Source: Clostridiales bacterium | Lineage (GTDB): Bacteria; Bacillota; Clostridia; Christensenellales; DUVY01 | Assembly: GCA_031290295.1 (NCBI GenBank) | Contig: JAITNT010000225.1 | Location: forward strand, 1-13,237 | Direction: 5' to 3' | Length of the DNA stretch: 13,237 bases | Shown here: piece by piece, positions 12,193 to 13,237 of the stretch | How the letters are laid out: every line of letters begins with the position of its first letter | Position numbering within the stretch: the first letter of the stretch is position 1 | Position numbers and translations under genes: made by a program | The notes under the pieces: generated by a model | The model's input: the letters and a program-made list of their open reading frames with translations, nothing else | Database searches by the model: none | What the model was told of the DNA's origin: nothing

Positions 12193-13237
12193 TTATTCCG
12201 TCCTCAAAGCGACCACGGGGTCTTTTTTGGAGGCTATTCTCGACGGAACGAGTCCGGCTATGAGGGATAACAGCATACTTATGAGGATAAGCCCTATCGC
12301 GTACCATACGGGCAGGGCGGCTATTCCGGACACGCCCACGAGTCCTGCGACTATGAGGTTAATCGGTATCGACAAAAGCAACGTAACAAGTATGCCGAAC
12401 GTGCCCGCTACAAAGCCTATCAGCAGGGTTTCGGCGTTAAATACGCGTGAAATATCCTTCTTGCGCGCGCCGAGGCTTCGCAGTATACCGATTTCCTTAG
12501 TGCGCTCGACGACGGAAACATAGGTGATTATGCCGATCATTATAGAGCTTACGACCAACGATATTGCGGCGAACGCCGCGAGAACGACGGTAACCGTATT
12601 AAGCATGGTAGATATGGCCCCCGAAATTGTTTCCGCGATATCGGAATAAATAATTTGCTCCGTCTCGTCCCTGCTCTTGTTATAGGCGTCAAGATAGACC
12701 TTGATCGCCTCCTTATCGTCAAAGGTTTTGGGATAAATCGAAACGCCCGTCGGCATAACGTCCGCGCCTATCGCCTTTGCGGCGGCGGAATACGTATTTG
12801 TCGCGGTAAAAGCGTTGCCCGTAATTACGTTAACCGTCTTGCTCGCCGTTTGTGCGGCGGCTATATCCGAGCCCTGCTCGAGTCCCAGCATATACTCCGT
12901 AAGCGCGGCGGTGTAGCCGAAGCCCGCGTTCAAAAACTCGCTCGACGAGCTTTCCTTGACGCGCATTACCCCTACGATTCTTAGCGTAAGCGCGCTTTCG
13001 TTCTCGTACAAATTCCCGAGACCCGCATCCGCCTCAAAAAGACCGCCCGCGCCCTCGGTGTAATAATCGTTATTTGCGATAACCCTAAGCTCTCTGCCGA
13101 TAAGCTCGCCGAAGGTATACGTATCCTTGACGGCGACCCCGAAGCGATCAAGTATGCGCGTGTCCACCCTGTTTTGCTTATCCACGATAAGCGCCATGTC
13201 GGTCTTTTCTACGGGATAACGGCTGCCTGCGCCTAAT
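12193..13237 (-). CDS. FtsX-like (MacB-type) ABC transporter permease, C-terminal part
   Basis: The frame runs off the right edge: upstream of the first ATG (13197) another 13 codons stay open, so the true start lies outside and 347 residues are visible. The first 200 or so visible residues form an extracytoplasmic domain (strands and helices, with R-I-V-G-V-M-R and A-E-T-I-S-G-A-I) typical of MacB/FtsX periplasmic regions. Then comes the FtsX core: a membrane helix (about 203-229, counting from the ATG at 13197), the conserved cytoplasmic coupling loop V-V-E-R-T-K-E-I-G-I-L-R-S-L-G-A-R-K-K-D-I, and two more helices (about 257-287 and 296-317). It ends in P-S-R-I-A-S-K-K-D-P-V-V-A-L-R, the usual C-terminus. 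Such permeases export or sense peptides, lipids or antibiotics, or act mechanically. It may be the permease half of an ATPase-permease fusion. Confidence 0.88.
   Translation of the reverse strand, partial: LGAGSRYPVEKTDMALIVDKQNRVDTRILDRFGVAVKDTYTFGELIGRELRVIANNDYYTEGAGGLFEADAGLGNLYENESALTLRIVGVMRVKESSSSEFLNAGFGYTAALTEYMLGLEQGSDIAAAQTASKTVNVITGNAFTATNTYSAAAKAIGADVMPTGVSIYPKTFDDKEAIKVYLDAYNKSRDETEQIIYSDIAETISGAISTMLNTVTVVLAAFAAISLVVSSIMIGIITYVSVVERTKEIGILRSLGARKKDISRVFNAETLLIGFVAGTFGILVTLLLSIPINLIVAGLVGVSGIAALPVWYAIGLILISMLLSLIAGLVPSRIASKKDPVVALRTE

Overview
The window looks like a piece of an uncultured, gut-type Firmicutes/Clostridia genome. The signs are strong AAGGAG/GGAGG ribosome binding sites, TTGACA-17-TATAAT promoters often with an extended TGn -10, a wall-associated RHS/DNRLRE-type exported protein, Gram-positive lipoproteins with an LTGC lipobox, and a class II-like double-glycine peptide. 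No rRNA, tRNA, CRISPR array, transposase or phage gene is visible, so no finer taxonomic call is supported.

Layout. Positions 1-1309 (minus) hold the 5' part of a large exported wall protein, broken by a one-base frameshift at a C4 run. Its promoter is back to back with the promoter of an unrecognised 4-TM protein (1556-2245, plus). Next come two tandem paralogous lipoprotein genes (2304-3718, plus) with a short third-copy remnant. Positions 3855-6440 form an AT-rich minus-strand block. It contains a 4-TM protein, a GG-leader bacteriocin-like peptide, a small 2-TM protein, an 8-TM protein and a decayed effector-binding fragment. The 4-TM gene and the peptide gene carry near-duplicate promoters. 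Positions 6519-7895 (minus) are a TspO-DUF2935 pair. Position 8159-9361 (minus) encodes a membrane protein with a histone-H1-like N-terminus and a winged helix. A 1.26-kb non-coding stretch (9383-10642) follows, full of degenerate repeats. Then come a DHH/DHHA1 phosphoesterase (10643-11557, minus), a second repeat block (11558-12192) and the 3' part of an FtsX-like ABC permease (12193-13237, minus, incomplete).

How it fits together. The most system-like part is 4140-6440. A glycine-rich hydrophobic GG-leader peptide sits next to several small membrane proteins, which are candidates for immunity or self-protection, and the peptide and the 4-TM protein share a duplicated promoter/start module. 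The GG-processing ABC transporter expected for such a peptide is not in the window. The second notable part is the pair of about 500-bp direct repeats around the DHH gene. One copy carries a 160-bp insertion bounded by perfect 12-bp inverted repeats and able to fold as a cloverleaf, while the other copy is an empty site. That pattern suggests a small non-autonomous mobile element.
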